A stretch of DNA of 64,000 nt from Marimonas arenosa (GTDB lineage Bacteria; Pseudomonadota; Alphaproteobacteria; Rhodobacterales; Rhodobacteraceae). Shown here piece after piece: positions 45,116 through 54,321 of this stretch; within the stretch, counting starts at the first letter, position 1; every line of letters begins with the position of its first letter. The stretch is from contig NZ_JANHAX010000002.1 in assembly GCF_030848945.1 (NCBI RefSeq), positions 186,001-250,000 of the forward strand, given 5' to 3'. The notes below the pieces were generated by a model. The model did not search any database and was not told the DNA's origin. It saw only the letters and a program-made list of their open reading frames with translations. The translations under genes were made by a program, and so were the position numbers.

Positions 45116-47482
45116 ATGCCCATGGATGGAGGCATCGGCGCCAGCACCAAACGGCGCGAGGACGTACGGTTCCTGACGGGAGCCGGGAATTATACCGACG
45201 ATATCAACGTGAACGGCCAGGCCTATGTGGCGTTCCTGCGCTCGGATGTAGCGCACGGCAAGATCAAGAGTGTCGATACCAGCGACGCCGCCGGCATGCC
45301 CGGCGTGATCCGGATCTTTACCGGCGCCGATTTCGAAGGCATCGGCGGCCTGCCTTGCGGTTGGCAGGTGACCGACCGCCACGGTGAGCCGATGCAGGAG
45401 CCGGCGCATCCGGTTCTGGCGCAGGGCAAGGTGCGCCATGTCGGCGATCCAATCGCCGCGGTGGTGGCCGAGACGCTGGAACAGGCCAAGGACGCGGCGG
45501 AAGCCATCGAGGTCGATCTCGAGGAACTGCCGGCGGTCGTGGACATGAAGGCAGCGCTGGTCGACGGCGCGGTGAAAGTGCACGACGACCTGACCTCGAA
45601 CCTTTGCTACGATTGGGGTTTCGTCGAGGAAAACCGCGACGCGGTGGACCAGGCGATCAAGAGCGCCGCGCACGTGACCACGCTGGAGCTGCGCAACCAG
45701 CGATTGGTGGCGAACCCGATGGAACCGCGTGTCGCCATTGGCGATTTCAACCGCGCCACGGGTGAATCGACGCTCTACACCACCAGCCAGAACCCGCATG
45801 TGATCCGCCTCTTGATGGGCGCCTTCGTGCTGGGCATCCCCGAGCACAAGCTGCGGGTGGTGGCCCCGGATGTGGGTGGCGGCTTCGGCTCAAAGATCTT
45901 CCACTATGCCGAAGAGGCGTTCTGCACCTTTGCGGCCAAGGCGATCAACCGCCCGGTCAAGTGGACGGCGTCGCGCTCGGAGGCGTTCCTCAGCGATGCG
46001 CAGGGCCGCGACCACGTGACGAAGATCGAGCTGGCGCTCGATGCGGACAACAACTTCACCGCGATCCGCACCGAAACCTATGCCAACATGGGGGCGTATC
46101 TTTCGACTTTCGCTCCCTCGGTGCCGACCTGGCTGCACGGCACGCTGATGGCGGGCAACTACAAGACGCCGGTGATCTACGTGAACGTCAAGGCGGTCTT
46201 TACCAACACGGTGCCGGTGGATGCCTATCGCGGCGCTGGCCGGCCCGAGGCGACGTTCCAGCTGGAGCGAGTGATCGACAAGGCAGCGCGCGAACTGGGC
46301 GTCGACCCGATCGCGCTCAGGCGTCAGAACTTCGTGACCGAGTTCCCCTATGCGACGCCGGTGGCGGTGGAATATGACACCGGGGACTACAACGGCACGA
46401 TGGATGCGCTGGAGCGGATGATCGACCGCGACGGATTTGCCGCCCGCCGCGCCGCCAGCGAGGCCAAGGGCAAGCTCCGCGGCCTCGGCATCAACTGCTA
46501 TATCGAGGCTTGCGGCATTGCTCCGTCGCAGCTCGTCGGCCAGTTGGGCGCCCGGGCGGGATTGTATGAATCGGCCACCGTGCGGGTCAATGCCACCGGC
46601 GGCATCGTGGTGATGACCGGTTCGCACAGCCACGGCCAGGGCCACGAGACGACCTTCCCGCAGGTGATCGCCGAAATGATCGGTATCGATGCCAGCATGG
46701 TCGAGATCGAGCATGGTGATACCCAGAACACGCCGATGGGCATGGGCACCTATGGCTCGCGTTCGATCGCCGTCGGCGGTAGCGCCATGGTGCGGGCGGC
46801 CGAGAAGATCATTGCCAAGGCCAAGAAGATCGCGGCTCACCTGATGGAAGCGGCAGAGGCCGATGTGGAGTTGAAGGACGGTCAGTTCTCAGTCGCGGGC
46901 ACCGACAAGTCGGTGGCTTGGGGCGATGTCTGCCTGGCGGCCTATGTGCCGCACAACTACCCCCTCGAGGAGATCGAGCCGGGGCTGGAGGAGACGGCGT
47001 TCTACGACCCGTCGAACTTCACCTACCCGGCCGGCGCCTATTCCTGCGAGGTCGAGGTCGATCCCGAGACCGGCAAGGTCGAGATCTGCTCGTTTGCTGC
47101 GGCAGATGACTTCGGCAATATCATCAACCCGATGATCGTGGACGGACAGGTCCATGGTGGTATCGGCCAAGGCATCGGCCAGGCGCTTCTGGAGAACTGC
47201 GTTTATGACGATCAGGGCCAGTTGTTGAGCGCGTCGTTCATGGATTACGCTATGCCGCGCGCCGATGACGTGCCGTTCTACGAGGTGGACCATTCGAGCC
47301 GGACGCCGTGCACCCACAACCCGCTGGGGGTGAAGGGCTGCGGTGAGGCCGGGGCGATTGGCTCGCCGCCGTCGGTGGTGAACGCGGTGATCGACGCGCT
47401 GCAGTCGGGCGGTCATGACGTCGACCATATCGACATGCCGGTGTCGCCGTCGCGCGTCTGGGCCGCGATGAACAACGCTTGA
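45116..47482 (+). CDS. Molybdenum hydroxylase large subunit, CoxL form II-like (probable aldehyde oxidoreductase)
   Basis: The 788-residue protein has the aldehyde oxidase/xanthine dehydrogenase hammerhead ([18 protein letters not shown]), molybdopterin-binding segments ([14 protein letters not shown]) and the catalytic Glu in [14 protein letters not shown] near the end. The active-site loop reads [14 protein letters not shown], the form II motif; true CO dehydrogenase has AYRCSFR with the copper-binding Cys. CO oxidation is therefore unlikely. Co-regulation with the alcohol dehydrogenase suggests it oxidises the aldehyde product to the acid in the cytoplasm. There is no signal peptide. Confidence 0.9.
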   Translation: MPMDGGIGASTKRREDVRFLTGAGNYTDDINVNGQAYVAFLRSDVAHGKIKSVDTSDAAGMPGVIRIFTGADFEGIGGLPCGWQVTDRHGEPMQEPAHPVLAQGKVRHVGDPIAAVVAETLEQAKDAAEAIEVDLEELPAVVDMKAALVDGAVKVHDDLTSNLCYDWGFVEENRDAVDQAIKSAAHVTTLELRNQRLVANPMEPRVAIGDFNRATGESTLYTTSQNPHVIRLLMGAFVLGIPEHKLRVVAPDVGGGFGSKIFHYAEEAFCTFAAKAINRPVKWTASRSEAFLSDAQGRDHVTKIELALDADNNFTAIRTETYANMGAYLSTFAPSVPTWLHGTLMAGNYKTPVIYVNVKAVFTNTVPVDAYRGAGRPEATFQLERVIDKAARELGVDPIALRRQNFVTEFPYATPVAVEYDTGDYNGTMDALERMIDRDGFAARRAASEAKGKLRGLGINCYIEACGIAPSQLVGQLGARAGLYESATVRVNATGGIVVMTGSHSHGQGHETTFPQVIAEMIGIDASMVEIEHGDTQNTPMGMGTYGSRSIAVGGSAMVRAAEKIIAKAKKIAAHLMEAAEADVELKDGQFSVAGTDKSVAWGDVCLAAYVPHNYPLEEIEPGLEETAFYDPSNFTYPAGAYSCEVEVDPETGKVEICSFAAADDFGNIINPMIVDGQVHGGIGQGIGQALLENCVYDDQGQLLSASFMDYAMPRADDVPFYEVDHSSRTPCTHNPLGVKGCGEAGAIGSPPSVVNAVIDALQSGGHDVDHIDMPVSPSRVWAAMNNA

Positions 47483-47497
47483 GAGGAGGACTGAGAC

Positions 47498-48280
47498 ATG
47501 TATGCATTCGACTTTGAACGGCCCTCCACGGTTGCCGATGCCGTCGCGGCGCTGAGCGCGGAAGACGCGCAGGCGCTGAGCGGCGGCCAGACGCTGATCC
47601 CGACGCTGAAACAACGACTGGCGAGCCCGTCGAAATTGGTCAGCCTCGGCGGCATTGCCGAACTTCAGGGGATCACCTCGGACGGTGACGCCGTGACGAT
47701 CGGGGCCGGCACGACCCATGCCGCGGTGGCGGCTGACGGGTCAATCCCGGCGTTGTCGGCGCTGGCCGGCAATATCGGCGACCCGGCGGTGCGCAACCGC
47801 GGCACCATCGGTGGCAGCCTGGCCAACAACGATCCGGCGGCCTGCTACCCGTCGGCAGCCCTTGGTCTTGGTGCGACGATTGTCACCAATGCGCGCGAAA
47901 TCGTGGCGGACGACTTCTTCCAGGGCCTGTTCACCACGGCGCTGGACGAGGGTGAGATAATCACCGCAGTGCGCTTCCCGAAACCGCAGGCGGCGAACTA
48001 CCAAAAGTTCGAACAGCCCGCCTCGCGCTTCGCGCTGGTCGGCGTGTTCGTCGCGAAAGGTGCGGATGGCGTACGCGTCGCCGTGACGGGGGCATCCGAG
48101 GACGGTGTTTTCCGCTGGAGCGAGGCCGAAGCGGCGCTCGGGTCGAACTTCTCGGCCGGGGCGCTGGATGGCATGGCGCCGCCGGCTGACGGGATGATCT
48201 CGGATCTGCACGGCTCCGCGGCGTATCGCGCCAACCTGGTCGGCGTGATGACGCGACGGGCGGTGGCCGCGGCGGGTTGA
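47498..48280 (+). CDS. Molybdenum hydroxylase FAD-binding subunit
   Basis: The 260-residue protein has the two flavin motifs of CoxM-type subunits: LSGGQTLIPTLKQRLASPSK (about residues 27-46) and GDPAVRNRGTIGGSLANNDP (about 90-109). It accepts electrons from the [2Fe-2S] subunit and hands them to a quinone or other acceptor. It is the last of the G-S-L-M gene order and is followed by a strong terminator. Confidence 0.93.
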   Translation: MYAFDFERPSTVADAVAALSAEDAQALSGGQTLIPTLKQRLASPSKLVSLGGIAELQGITSDGDAVTIGAGTTHAAVAADGSIPALSALAGNIGDPAVRNRGTIGGSLANNDPAACYPSAALGLGATIVTNAREIVADDFFQGLFTTALDEGEIITAVRFPKPQAANYQKFEQPASRFALVGVFVAKGADGVRVAVTGASEDGVFRWSEAEAALGSNFSAGALDGMAPPADGMISDLHGSAAYRANLVGVMTRRAVAAAG

Positions 48281-48308
48281 TCCGACCGCTTCAAATGATT
48301 GGAGGAAG

Positions 48309-48337
48309 GCCCCTGCGCTGGCGGGGGCTTTTCTTTT
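48309..48337 (+). terminator. Rho-independent terminator of the molybdenum hydroxylase operon
   Basis: GCCCCTGC pairs with GCGGGGGC (48309-48328, one T-G pair) around a GCTG loop, followed by TTTTCTTTT. It begins 29 bp after the flavin-subunit stop. Confidence 0.88.
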
Positions 48338-48393
48338 ATGTCGGCGCGATGCGTTGGCTTCGCCCGCAGGAGCGGGGGCAATTCCCGCGCCTC

Positions 48394-48417
48394 CGGGATA
48401 TTTGCGGCAAGATGAAG
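48394..48417. repeat. Dispersed gene-end motif ATATTT...GCAAGATGAAG
   Basis: CGGGATATTTGCGGCAAGATGAAG lies just after the terminator and before the convergent apbE gene stop. Related sequences are at 38757-38779 (GAGTATTTTTAACAAGATGAAC) and, on the minus strand, at 55124-55140 (TGGAATATTTTTGCCAC). From memory such strings are common at intergenic ends in Rhodobacteraceae genomes. The role is unknown. Confidence 0.45.
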
Positions 48418-48431
48418 ATCAGGCAGTCGGG

Positions 48432-49313
48432 TCAGACGAGTGTGCTGACCGAACCCTCATGCGAGACGAGGCGGGCGAGGGGACGGCCGGGCAAGGCGCG
48501 CAGCGCGACGCGGATATCGGCGCGGGTCATGTGGCAGAAGGCGGTGGAGAGGCCGTCGGCCAGTGCGGCGCTGGCGGTTTCGACGCTGACGGTTGACCAC
48601 CGCGGCGGGGCGTCGGTGACAGGGTTCAGGATATGCGTGTCCCGGCCCAGGGCAAGCGCCCCGGGGCTGGAGGTGGCAATGGCACGGTCGCGCAATGTGG
48701 TGATCGCCTTGATACCGTGTGTAGGGTCTTCGATACCGAGCCGCCAGGGGCCGCCGACTGCGGCAAACTCGCCGATATTGACGAGGGTCTGGCCGAAACC
48801 AGCGGCGTGCAAATGCGCCGCAACGCGGTCAGTGGCGTAGCCCTGGGCGATGCCGTTGAAGGTGAGCTGCTGTCCCGGTGCGAGGCTGATGCCATCGGCG
48901 GTGCGCATAACCTTGGCCCAGCCGATCAGGCCGCGCGCGGCGGCGGGGTCGCCCCCACGGGCCAGCGCCTGCCAGAGCGGTTGCACGGTGGGATCAAAGA
49001 GTCCATCCGTAAGGGTATGGATTTCTGAGCAGAGACGGCAGAGGCGGGAGAAGTCGTGCGGTGGGGTGGCGAGTCGGCCGGTGCGATTGAGGCGTGACAG
49101 GGCAGAGGTCGGATCGTGGAGGCTGAAGAGCGTTTCCATACGCTTAAGTATGTATTGAAGGCCAGCGAGCGTGTTTGCGGTAAGGCGGTCTGGACCGCGC
49201 AGGGTGATCGAAACGTTTGCGCCCAGCGCGCGGCCTTGCCAGGTCTTCGCGCCGGCCGGAGGCGCGGCGACGGCAGCGGCGGAGATAGCGAGAAAGCGGC
49301 GGCGGCTGATCAT
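48432..49313 (-). CDS. apbE: FAD:protein FMN transferase (ApbE/NosX)
   Basis: The 293-residue protein starts at ATG 49313 inside the end of the NosR-like gene and has a Tat-like signal (MISRRRFLAISAAAVAAPPA). ApbE motifs are present: METLFSLHDPTSALSRLNR, TDGLFDPTVQPLWQAL, TFNGIAQGYATDRVAAHL, VNIGEFAAVGG and THILNPVTDAPP. It covalently attaches FMN to Thr residues of periplasmic flavoproteins. The adjacent NosR-like protein has a fitting target motif, so the two form a modification pair. Confidence 0.9.
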   Translation of the reverse strand: MISRRRFLAISAAAVAAPPAGAKTWQGRALGANVSITLRGPDRLTANTLAGLQYILKRMETLFSLHDPTSALSRLNRTGRLATPPHDFSRLCRLCSEIHTLTDGLFDPTVQPLWQALARGGDPAAARGLIGWAKVMRTADGISLAPGQQLTFNGIAQGYATDRVAAHLHAAGFGQTLVNIGEFAAVGGPWRLGIEDPTHGIKAITTLRDRAIATSSPGALALGRDTHILNPVTDAPPRWSTVSVETASAALADGLSTAFCHMTRADIRVALRALPGRPLARLVSHEGSVSTLV

Positions 49314-51382
49314 TGGCCAGTCCTGCCGCGTCCACGGGTGGCGAGCACCAGCGGTACACATTGTTGTGGGTCGTCGTGGATCGTCACGCAATCGAGGCAC
49401 TGGAAACATTCGTCATATTCAATCTCGCCCGTCGGCCGGATGGCGTTGTAGTTGCAGCGCACGCGGCAAAGCTGGCAGGGGTTGCCGCAGTCCGAGCGGC
49501 GCGGGATCCATGTGCGGGTGCGGATCAACCCACCGATCGCCATCAGTGCGCCCAGCGGGCAGACGTAGCGGCAGAAGCTCTTGAACATGACCATCGCCAG
49601 CAGCAGCCAGAAACCGGCATATGCCGCGTAGTACCAGTCGCGCAGGAAGAAGGTGGTGATGGCGGTCTTGAAAGGTTCGACCTCAGCGGCGGTATCGATC
49701 TGGTCGGGGGCAACGAAGACGATCATGCCGAGCGCGGCGAGGACCGCGTATTTCAGCCATTTCAACCGGCGGTCCCAGCGGGTTGGCAGCGCGAGGCGCG
49801 GCAGGCGCAGGAGGCGGCCCAGATGATGAGCGAATTCTTGAAGCGCGCCGAACGGGCAGAGCCAGCCGCAGAACAGGCCGCGGCCCCAGAGACCGAATCC
49901 GAGGATCGTGGCGGCCCAGAGGAGCAGCGAGAAGGGATCGTAAAGCAGGAAGGCGAAGCTGCCGCCCTCGAGCCCGGTGCGCAGCGCGGCGAGAGGCGTG
50001 ACGATGGAAAGCTGGCCCTGGCCCCACCAACCGATGAACCCGAGCGTGATGAAGAGGATGCCGAGGCGTGTGGGGGTGAAACCGCGTAGCCCCGCGAGCC
50101 AGCTTTGCCGTAGCAAAAGAAGGGGCAACAGCAGCCCTAGGAAAACGCCGAGCGCGATCAGGTCGGTGCTGCGGTTGCGCATCGCCTCGCGCCAAGGCGA
50201 GAGCGGTTTCGGGGTCTCGGGCCGGAGGAAGAAACGTTCGGGGGTTTGGTGGGTAACGGTGAAGGTCTGCGAACCGATCACGGGCCGGAAGCTGCCATGG
50301 GCACGCAGCACCTGGAGCGAGAGCTGCCATGGACTGGCCGGGTCGAAGCCAAGGCGGCGGTCGGTGCGCAGGATCATCGCAGTGCCCTCGGGCATTCCAG
50401 GGGCGAGGTTGGTAAACAGGTCGGCATCGCGCAGGGCGACAGGCAGGCCGTTTTGTTCGGCCGACAGCCAGTCTGGTGCGGTGTTGCGAACAAAGTCCTC
50501 GCCCACCAACCCGTGACGGGCGGTTTCGATCAGCAGGAGCGGTTCGTCATTGGGCGAAATTTCGAGGAAATCGCGCAGTTCGGCCAATGTCTGCGCCGAC
50601 AGGGCAGCGCGGGCGATGGCGGGCGGGCCAAGATCGACGATCCAGAGGTCGACATAGGGGGCGTCGGGTGCGGAACGGGCCTCAGCGTCATCGTCTTCCC
50701 ACAGGGTGCCGGCGAAGGCAGCGTCGACCTCGGCATTGGTCACGACATGGTGGCTGGCGATTCCCTGGGCCACGAGATCGCTCCAGCTTAGCGCTTCGTC
50801 ATGCCTGGGGTTGGGTGTGGCGGGCGGACCGGTAGCGATGCCTTGCATCTTTTCGCGAGCCACCGCCAGCGCCGCGGCGAGTATGGTTTCATGGGCGATA
50901 CGGACCGAGGCGGTGGCCTTGGTTACTCCGTCGAGATAGGTGAGCGACGAACCTTGGCCGCCGGTGTTGCCATACGGAGTGCCCACCGCCATCGGCGTGG
51001 CGATGTTGAGGCCGGGATATTGTTCGAGGAATCGTTCGAAGGGTTCCTCGCCGAGGCCGGAAACGAAGATCGGTTCGTTGTGCTCGATCAGCTTCACATC
51101 GAGGAAACTGCCCTCGCGGTCGAGCGTCACCATCATGTTGATCGGCGCGCCTGAGAACCCGGGCAGCGAGGCCAGCGGTTCGGTCTCGAAGATATATCCC
51201 GCAGGCGCGCCATAGACGTTCACCATCTCGTAGACGCCCTGGTCGGTGAGGCGGTCACCGAGCAGAAAAGGTGGTTGTACGTAGGCTTCGATCTGTGCGC
51301 GACTCAGCGGTTCCGCCGCGGTCGCGAAGGTGGCAATCACGTACGCAAGGCTGGCAAGCAGGAGGCGCAGTGCGGTCAGCAT
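49310..51382 (-). CDS. NosR/NirI-like flavo-iron-sulfur membrane protein
   Basis: The 690-residue protein has a signal segment, a periplasmic FMN-binding domain with the flavinylation-type motif YLDGVTKATAS (Thr157 as predicted attachment site), a second periplasmic domain, about five membrane segments (for example LIALGVFLGLLLPLLLL) and cytoplasmic-side motifs CGWLCPFGAL and CRYVCPLGAL, then a ferredoxin-like end with CGNPCQLCRVRC and CFQCLDCVTIHDDPQQC. NosR normally feeds electrons to nitrous oxide reductase, but no nos gene is here. Placed among quinoprotein genes, it may exchange electrons between the quinol pool and the periplasmic alcohol chain. The direction is unknown. Confidence 0.87.
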   Translation of the reverse strand: MLTALRLLLASLAYVIATFATAAEPLSRAQIEAYVQPPFLLGDRLTDQGVYEMVNVYGAPAGYIFETEPLASLPGFSGAPINMMVTLDREGSFLDVKLIEHNEPIFVSGLGEEPFERFLEQYPGLNIATPMAVGTPYGNTGGQGSSLTYLDGVTKATASVRIAHETILAAALAVAREKMQGIATGPPATPNPRHDEALSWSDLVAQGIASHHVVTNAEVDAAFAGTLWEDDDAEARSAPDAPYVDLWIVDLGPPAIARAALSAQTLAELRDFLEISPNDEPLLLIETARHGLVGEDFVRNTAPDWLSAEQNGLPVALRDADLFTNLAPGMPEGTAMILRTDRRLGFDPASPWQLSLQVLRAHGSFRPVIGSQTFTVTHQTPERFFLRPETPKPLSPWREAMRNRSTDLIALGVFLGLLLPLLLLRQSWLAGLRGFTPTRLGILFITLGFIGWWGQGQLSIVTPLAALRTGLEGGSFAFLLYDPFSLLLWAATILGFGLWGRGLFCGWLCPFGALQEFAHHLGRLLRLPRLALPTRWDRRLKWLKYAVLAALGMIVFVAPDQIDTAAEVEPFKTAITTFFLRDWYYAAYAGFWLLLAMVMFKSFCRYVCPLGALMAIGGLIRTRTWIPRRSDCGNPCQLCRVRCNYNAIRPTGEIEYDECFQCLDCVTIHDDPQQCVPLVLATRGRGRTGQ

Positions 51383-51422
51383 GTGGCGAAGGCTAGGGCC
51401 GGGTCGGGATTTGCGACATTGG

Positions 51423-51434
51423 ACGAAGGTATTA
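51423..51434. promoter_or_regulatory. Weak candidate operator between NosR-like and CX3CW genes
   Basis: ACGAAGGTATTA resembles the quinoprotein-regulon sites but lacks the CG of the GGTCG core. It is 41 bp from the NosR-like start and 70 bp from the CX3CW protein start, a divergent arrangement. I list it with low confidence. Confidence 0.3.
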
Positions 51435-51504
51435 GGGGTCCGACCCGGGGCTTGACAGCACGGGGTTGGCTGGGGGCCAATCGGGTGGAACGGGGAGAGG
51501 ACCT

Positions 51505-52092
51505 ATGCAGACGATATGGGCGCTTTTGGCCATTTGGTTTGTGGCGCTGGCCGGAACCGTCGCCGCGGAAAGCTCGGCCGAGATCCGCGAGCGGCGGCCG
51601 GACCTGTTCCATCCCGAGTCCGGTCTGCGCATAGACCGCCACAGGGCGCCAGTGCCGCAGGACGTTCCGCTGCCTGCGCAGCGGGTCTCGGCCCTGAAGG
51701 CCAAGCGATTGATGGCACGGGGAGCGGTGGTGTTGGATGTCTATGGCGCAGCGCAGTCGCGCTACGACGAGCTTGACGGGACCTGGCTGGTGCACGGGCC
51801 GCGGCAGAGCCTGCCGGGGGCCACCTGGCTGCCCGAGGTCGGGCGGGGCGTGCTGGAACCGGCGATGGCGTCCTATCTGGAGCGCGAAATGGAGCGGTTG
51901 ACCGAGGGTGCGAAGGCGCGGGCAGTGATCGTGTTCTGCGTCGCCGATTGCTGGATGAGTTGGAACGCCGCGCAACGGATTGCGGGGTTGGGCTATTTGC
52001 GGGTTTACTGGCTGCGCAATGGCACCGACGGCTGGCGCGAACTGGGCTGGCCGCTGGAGCCGGTTCTGCCGGTGCCGGTGACGTTGGACTGA
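51505..52092 (+). CDS. PQQ-dependent catabolism-associated CX3CW protein (rhodanese-like)
   Basis: From ATG 51505, 5 bp after GGGGAGAGG, the 195-residue protein has a signal peptide (IWALLAIWFVALAGTVAA) and a rhodanese-like fold with VVLDVYGAA and the motif FCVADCWMSWNAAQRI: Cys-x3-Cys-Trp, characteristic of this PQQ-linked family. The Cys pair may bind a redox group or relay sulfur or electrons. The ends VYWLRNGTDGWRELGWP match rhodanese C-termini. It probably works with the SoxYZ-like carrier and metallohydrolase encoded nearby. Confidence 0.88.
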   Translation: MQTIWALLAIWFVALAGTVAAESSAEIRERRPDLFHPESGLRIDRHRAPVPQDVPLPAQRVSALKAKRLMARGAVVLDVYGAAQSRYDELDGTWLVHGPRQSLPGATWLPEVGRGVLEPAMASYLEREMERLTEGAKARAVIVFCVADCWMSWNAAQRIAGLGYLRVYWLRNGTDGWRELGWPLEPVLPVPVTLD

Positions 52093-52131
52093 CCGGGTGC
52101 CGGGGGCACCGTATTGAACAGGGAGTGAGAC

Positions 52132-52518
52132 ATGAACCGGACTATTGAAACCCGGGCGGCGCCGCCGTCCTTTTCCGACTACAGCCAGGCGGTAGAAGTG
52201 CCGGCGCACGCACGCACGGTCTACGTTTCGGGTCAGGTTGGTGCTGAGCTGGACGGGACCATACCCGAGGATATGGCCGCCCAGCACGAACTGGCCTGGA
52301 AGAATGTGCTTGCGATCCTGGAAGCCGCCGCGATGGAAAAGACGGACATCGTCGATGTTTTCGCCATCGTCACCGATCGGGCGGGTGTGCCGGTGTTCCG
52401 TGAAGTGCGCGACCGGATGTTGGGGGGGCACCTGGCCTGTTCGACGATCATGATCGCCGGGCTTGCCAGCCCGGACTGGAAGGTGGAAATCGCGGTGCGG
52501 GCGGCGAGGGCTGAGTAA
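52132..52518 (+). CDS. RidA/YjgF-family protein
   Basis: The 128-residue protein is a member of the RidA family: RTVYVSGQVGAELDGTIPED, HELAWKNVLAILEAAAMEKT and CSTIMIAGLASPDWKVEIAV are typical, though the deaminase Arg of true RidA lies in a modified context (LACSTI). RidA proteins hydrolyse reactive enamines/imines. It follows the CX3CW gene by 39 bp and may be in its operon. The substrate here is unknown. Confidence 0.85.
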   Translation: MNRTIETRAAPPSFSDYSQAVEVPAHARTVYVSGQVGAELDGTIPEDMAAQHELAWKNVLAILEAAAMEKTDIVDVFAIVTDRAGVPVFREVRDRMLGGHLACSTIMIAGLASPDWKVEIAVRAARAE

Positions 52519-52524
52519 GCCAGT

Positions 52525-53466
52525 TCAGTTGGCGCGTGGCAGCACGGCGCGTTCGATTCCCGAATAGAGGTGCGAGACCGAGCGGTAGAATTCCTGCGGC
52601 TGCGCGCCCATCCCGGCGAACTCTGCGGGAAGCGCCACGTCCATGATCTCGACCATCGACTGGCCGTTTTGGGCGGCCTTGGTCAGCGTTTCATTCAACC
52701 AGATGAGATAGTCCCGGGTCTGGGTCAGCGAGGCGCCGGTGCGGTCGAGCGGACCATGGCCGGGCAGGATGGCGGGGGCGCCGATCGCGACGAGTGCGTC
52801 GAGCGAGGTCTGCCATTGCGCAAGATCGGCATGTGGCGTCGTGGGGGCGCGATCGAGGAAGGCCAGGTCGCCGGTGATCAGCAGGCCGGTTTCGGCATCG
52901 ATCAGGGCGAGATCGGCAGCGGTATGGCCGGAGAGACCCAGCGCGGTGAAGCTGCGGCCGTCGATCATGACCTCGCCGGGATCGAGCACGGTGTTGGGCG
53001 CCACCGGTTCGGTGCCGCGCATCCAATCACCTAGTAGCCGGTACATGTTGTCGGAAAAGCTGTCGCCCTCGGCCCGGGCCAAGGCGCCGGTCTGGCCCAG
53101 CGCCAGGATCGGCTTGTCGGCGAAGACCTGATTGCCGAAGAAATGGTCGGGGTGATGATGGGTGTTGACCACCGCCGAGACCCCGCGCAGGTCGAGTTTG
53201 CGAATGGCGGTATTGAGCGCCTCGCCATAGCGTCGCGATGAGCCGCTGTCGATCAGGATCAGACCGGTCTCGCCCTGCAGCAGGGCGCAGTTGACGATGG
53301 CTCCGCCGTTCTGCATCGAGAAATACTCGGTGGCACCTTCGATCATCCAGATACCGGGCAGGACGGGTACCGGGCGCAGGTCGTAGCTGAGCGGCTGGGC
53401 GAAGACGTGTTGTGGCAGGGCCACGCTGGCAGCGAGAAAACCCAGGGCAGCGCGGCGCGACGGCAT
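52525..53466 (-). CDS. Quinoprotein relay system zinc metallohydrolase
   Basis: The 313-residue periplasmic protein has a signal peptide (RRAALGFLAASVALPQHVFA) and a metallo-beta-lactamase fold with zinc site VVNTHHHPDHFFGNQVFA, then GLSGHTAADLALIDAETG with LLITGDLAFLDRAP and ILPGHGPLDRT. It belongs to the SoxH-related hydrolases that occur with PQQ dehydrogenases. Its start overlaps the end of the SoxYZ-like gene by one base (TGATG), so they are coupled. The true substrate is unknown. Confidence 0.87.
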   Translation of the reverse strand: MPSRRAALGFLAASVALPQHVFAQPLSYDLRPVPVLPGIWMIEGATEYFSMQNGGAIVNCALLQGETGLILIDSGSSRRYGEALNTAIRKLDLRGVSAVVNTHHHPDHFFGNQVFADKPILALGQTGALARAEGDSFSDNMYRLLGDWMRGTEPVAPNTVLDPGEVMIDGRSFTALGLSGHTAADLALIDAETGLLITGDLAFLDRAPTTPHADLAQWQTSLDALVAIGAPAILPGHGPLDRTGASLTQTRDYLIWLNETLTKAAQNGQSMVEIMDVALPAEFAGMGAQPQEFYRSVSHLYSGIERAVLPRAN

Positions 53467-54248
53467 CAGTTGGCTTCCCCGGCCATGAGCGTGGCTTCGA
53501 TTTCGTTGCCGTTGTTGTCGCGCCCGGCGACGTGGATCAGCGGCGGCATGGTGGCCGGGTCGAAGAACAGCGTGAAGGCGGGGTCTTCGTTCACCGGCTC
53601 GCGCAGCTCGATGCTGGCGAGTTTGTGGCCATCGTCATCCGACAGGTCAAGGTTGCGGATAATGAAAACCGGGATACCGTCGGCAAGGCCGGTGTCCATT
53701 GGATGGTCGACGATCAGCCGCGCCCGGCCCGAGGCGGCCCAGAGACGTCCGTGAATTTCGCCCAGCTTTTCCTCCCAGTCGTCCGAGGCATAAGCCTGGG
53801 CCGGCGCGGTGCAGCCGCCACCGGCGGCGTCAATCCAGGTTCCGCCGACATGCCAGCGGTCCGACTTGGTGCGCACGCTGGCGCGGATGGCGGTGGCCTG
53901 GTCGATCTTGAAGCGCAGGCCGATCTTCGGCAGCGCGTCGCCGGGACGGTACGTTAAGATATGCGGGATCGGGCCGTAATCGACCGAGACGACGATTTCC
54001 TCGACATCCTCGAGCGCCGTGGCGTCGACCAGCACCGGCACGTTAAAGGCATCTTCTGCCGCCTCCGGGGCGCGAACCTTGATGCGATCGTCGAAGCGTA
54101 TGTCGTCCGGGTCACCCAGAAGCTTGATCTGGTGATAGTCCCACATACCGGAATCGTAGGGGTCGGTCAGCTGGACGTGCGGGGTGTCGGCGGCGATGGC
54201 CGGGCCGGCCAACACGATTGCGAGCGACGCGAGGGTGGATCTCAACAT
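53466..54248 (-). CDS. Quinoprotein dehydrogenase-associated SoxYZ-like carrier
   Basis: The 260-residue protein has a signal peptide (LRSTLASLAIVLAGPAIA). The first half resembles SoxY, with the sulfur-carrier-like motif GGGCTAP where SoxY has GGCGG at its mobile end; the second half (HPMDTGLADGIPVFIIRNLD) resembles SoxZ. This fused SoxYZ-like family is known only with PQQ dehydrogenases. The Cys may carry an intermediate that the neighbouring hydrolase releases. A candidate operator lies 57 bp upstream. Confidence 0.87.
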   Translation of the reverse strand: MLRSTLASLAIVLAGPAIAADTPHVQLTDPYDSGMWDYHQIKLLGDPDDIRFDDRIKVRAPEAAEDAFNVPVLVDATALEDVEEIVVSVDYGPIPHILTYRPGDALPKIGLRFKIDQATAIRASVRTKSDRWHVGGTWIDAAGGGCTAPAQAYASDDWEEKLGEIHGRLWAASGRARLIVDHPMDTGLADGIPVFIIRNLDLSDDDGHKLASIELREPVNEDPAFTLFFDPATMPPLIHVAGRDNNGNEIEATLMAGEAN

Positions 54249-54304
54249 GAACGGTCTCCTCCGCGGGACATTGGGCCACGGGCGGCGGTCGATGGCAATT
54301 CAAC

Positions 54305-54316
54305 TTTGGTTCAATA
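54305..54316 (-). promoter_or_regulatory. Predicted quinoprotein-regulon operator before the SoxYZ-like gene
   Basis: TTTGGTTCAATA, read on the coding strand as TATTGAACCAAA, followed by GTTG. It matches the WTWCGACCWWWGG family except for GA instead of CG before ACC. Position, 57 bp before the start, agrees with the other sites. Confidence 0.45.
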
Positions 54317-54321
54317 GGCGA

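Noticed and set aside
45116-47482. Aerobic CO dehydrogenase
   Set aside because: The active-site loop AYRGAGR lacks the Cys of CoxL form I, and CoxD/E/F maturation genes are missing.
49310-51382. Denitrification (nitrous oxide reduction) locus
   Set aside because: Only the NosR-like gene and apbE are present; no nosZ, nosD, nosF or nosY is seen and the neighbours are quinoprotein genes.
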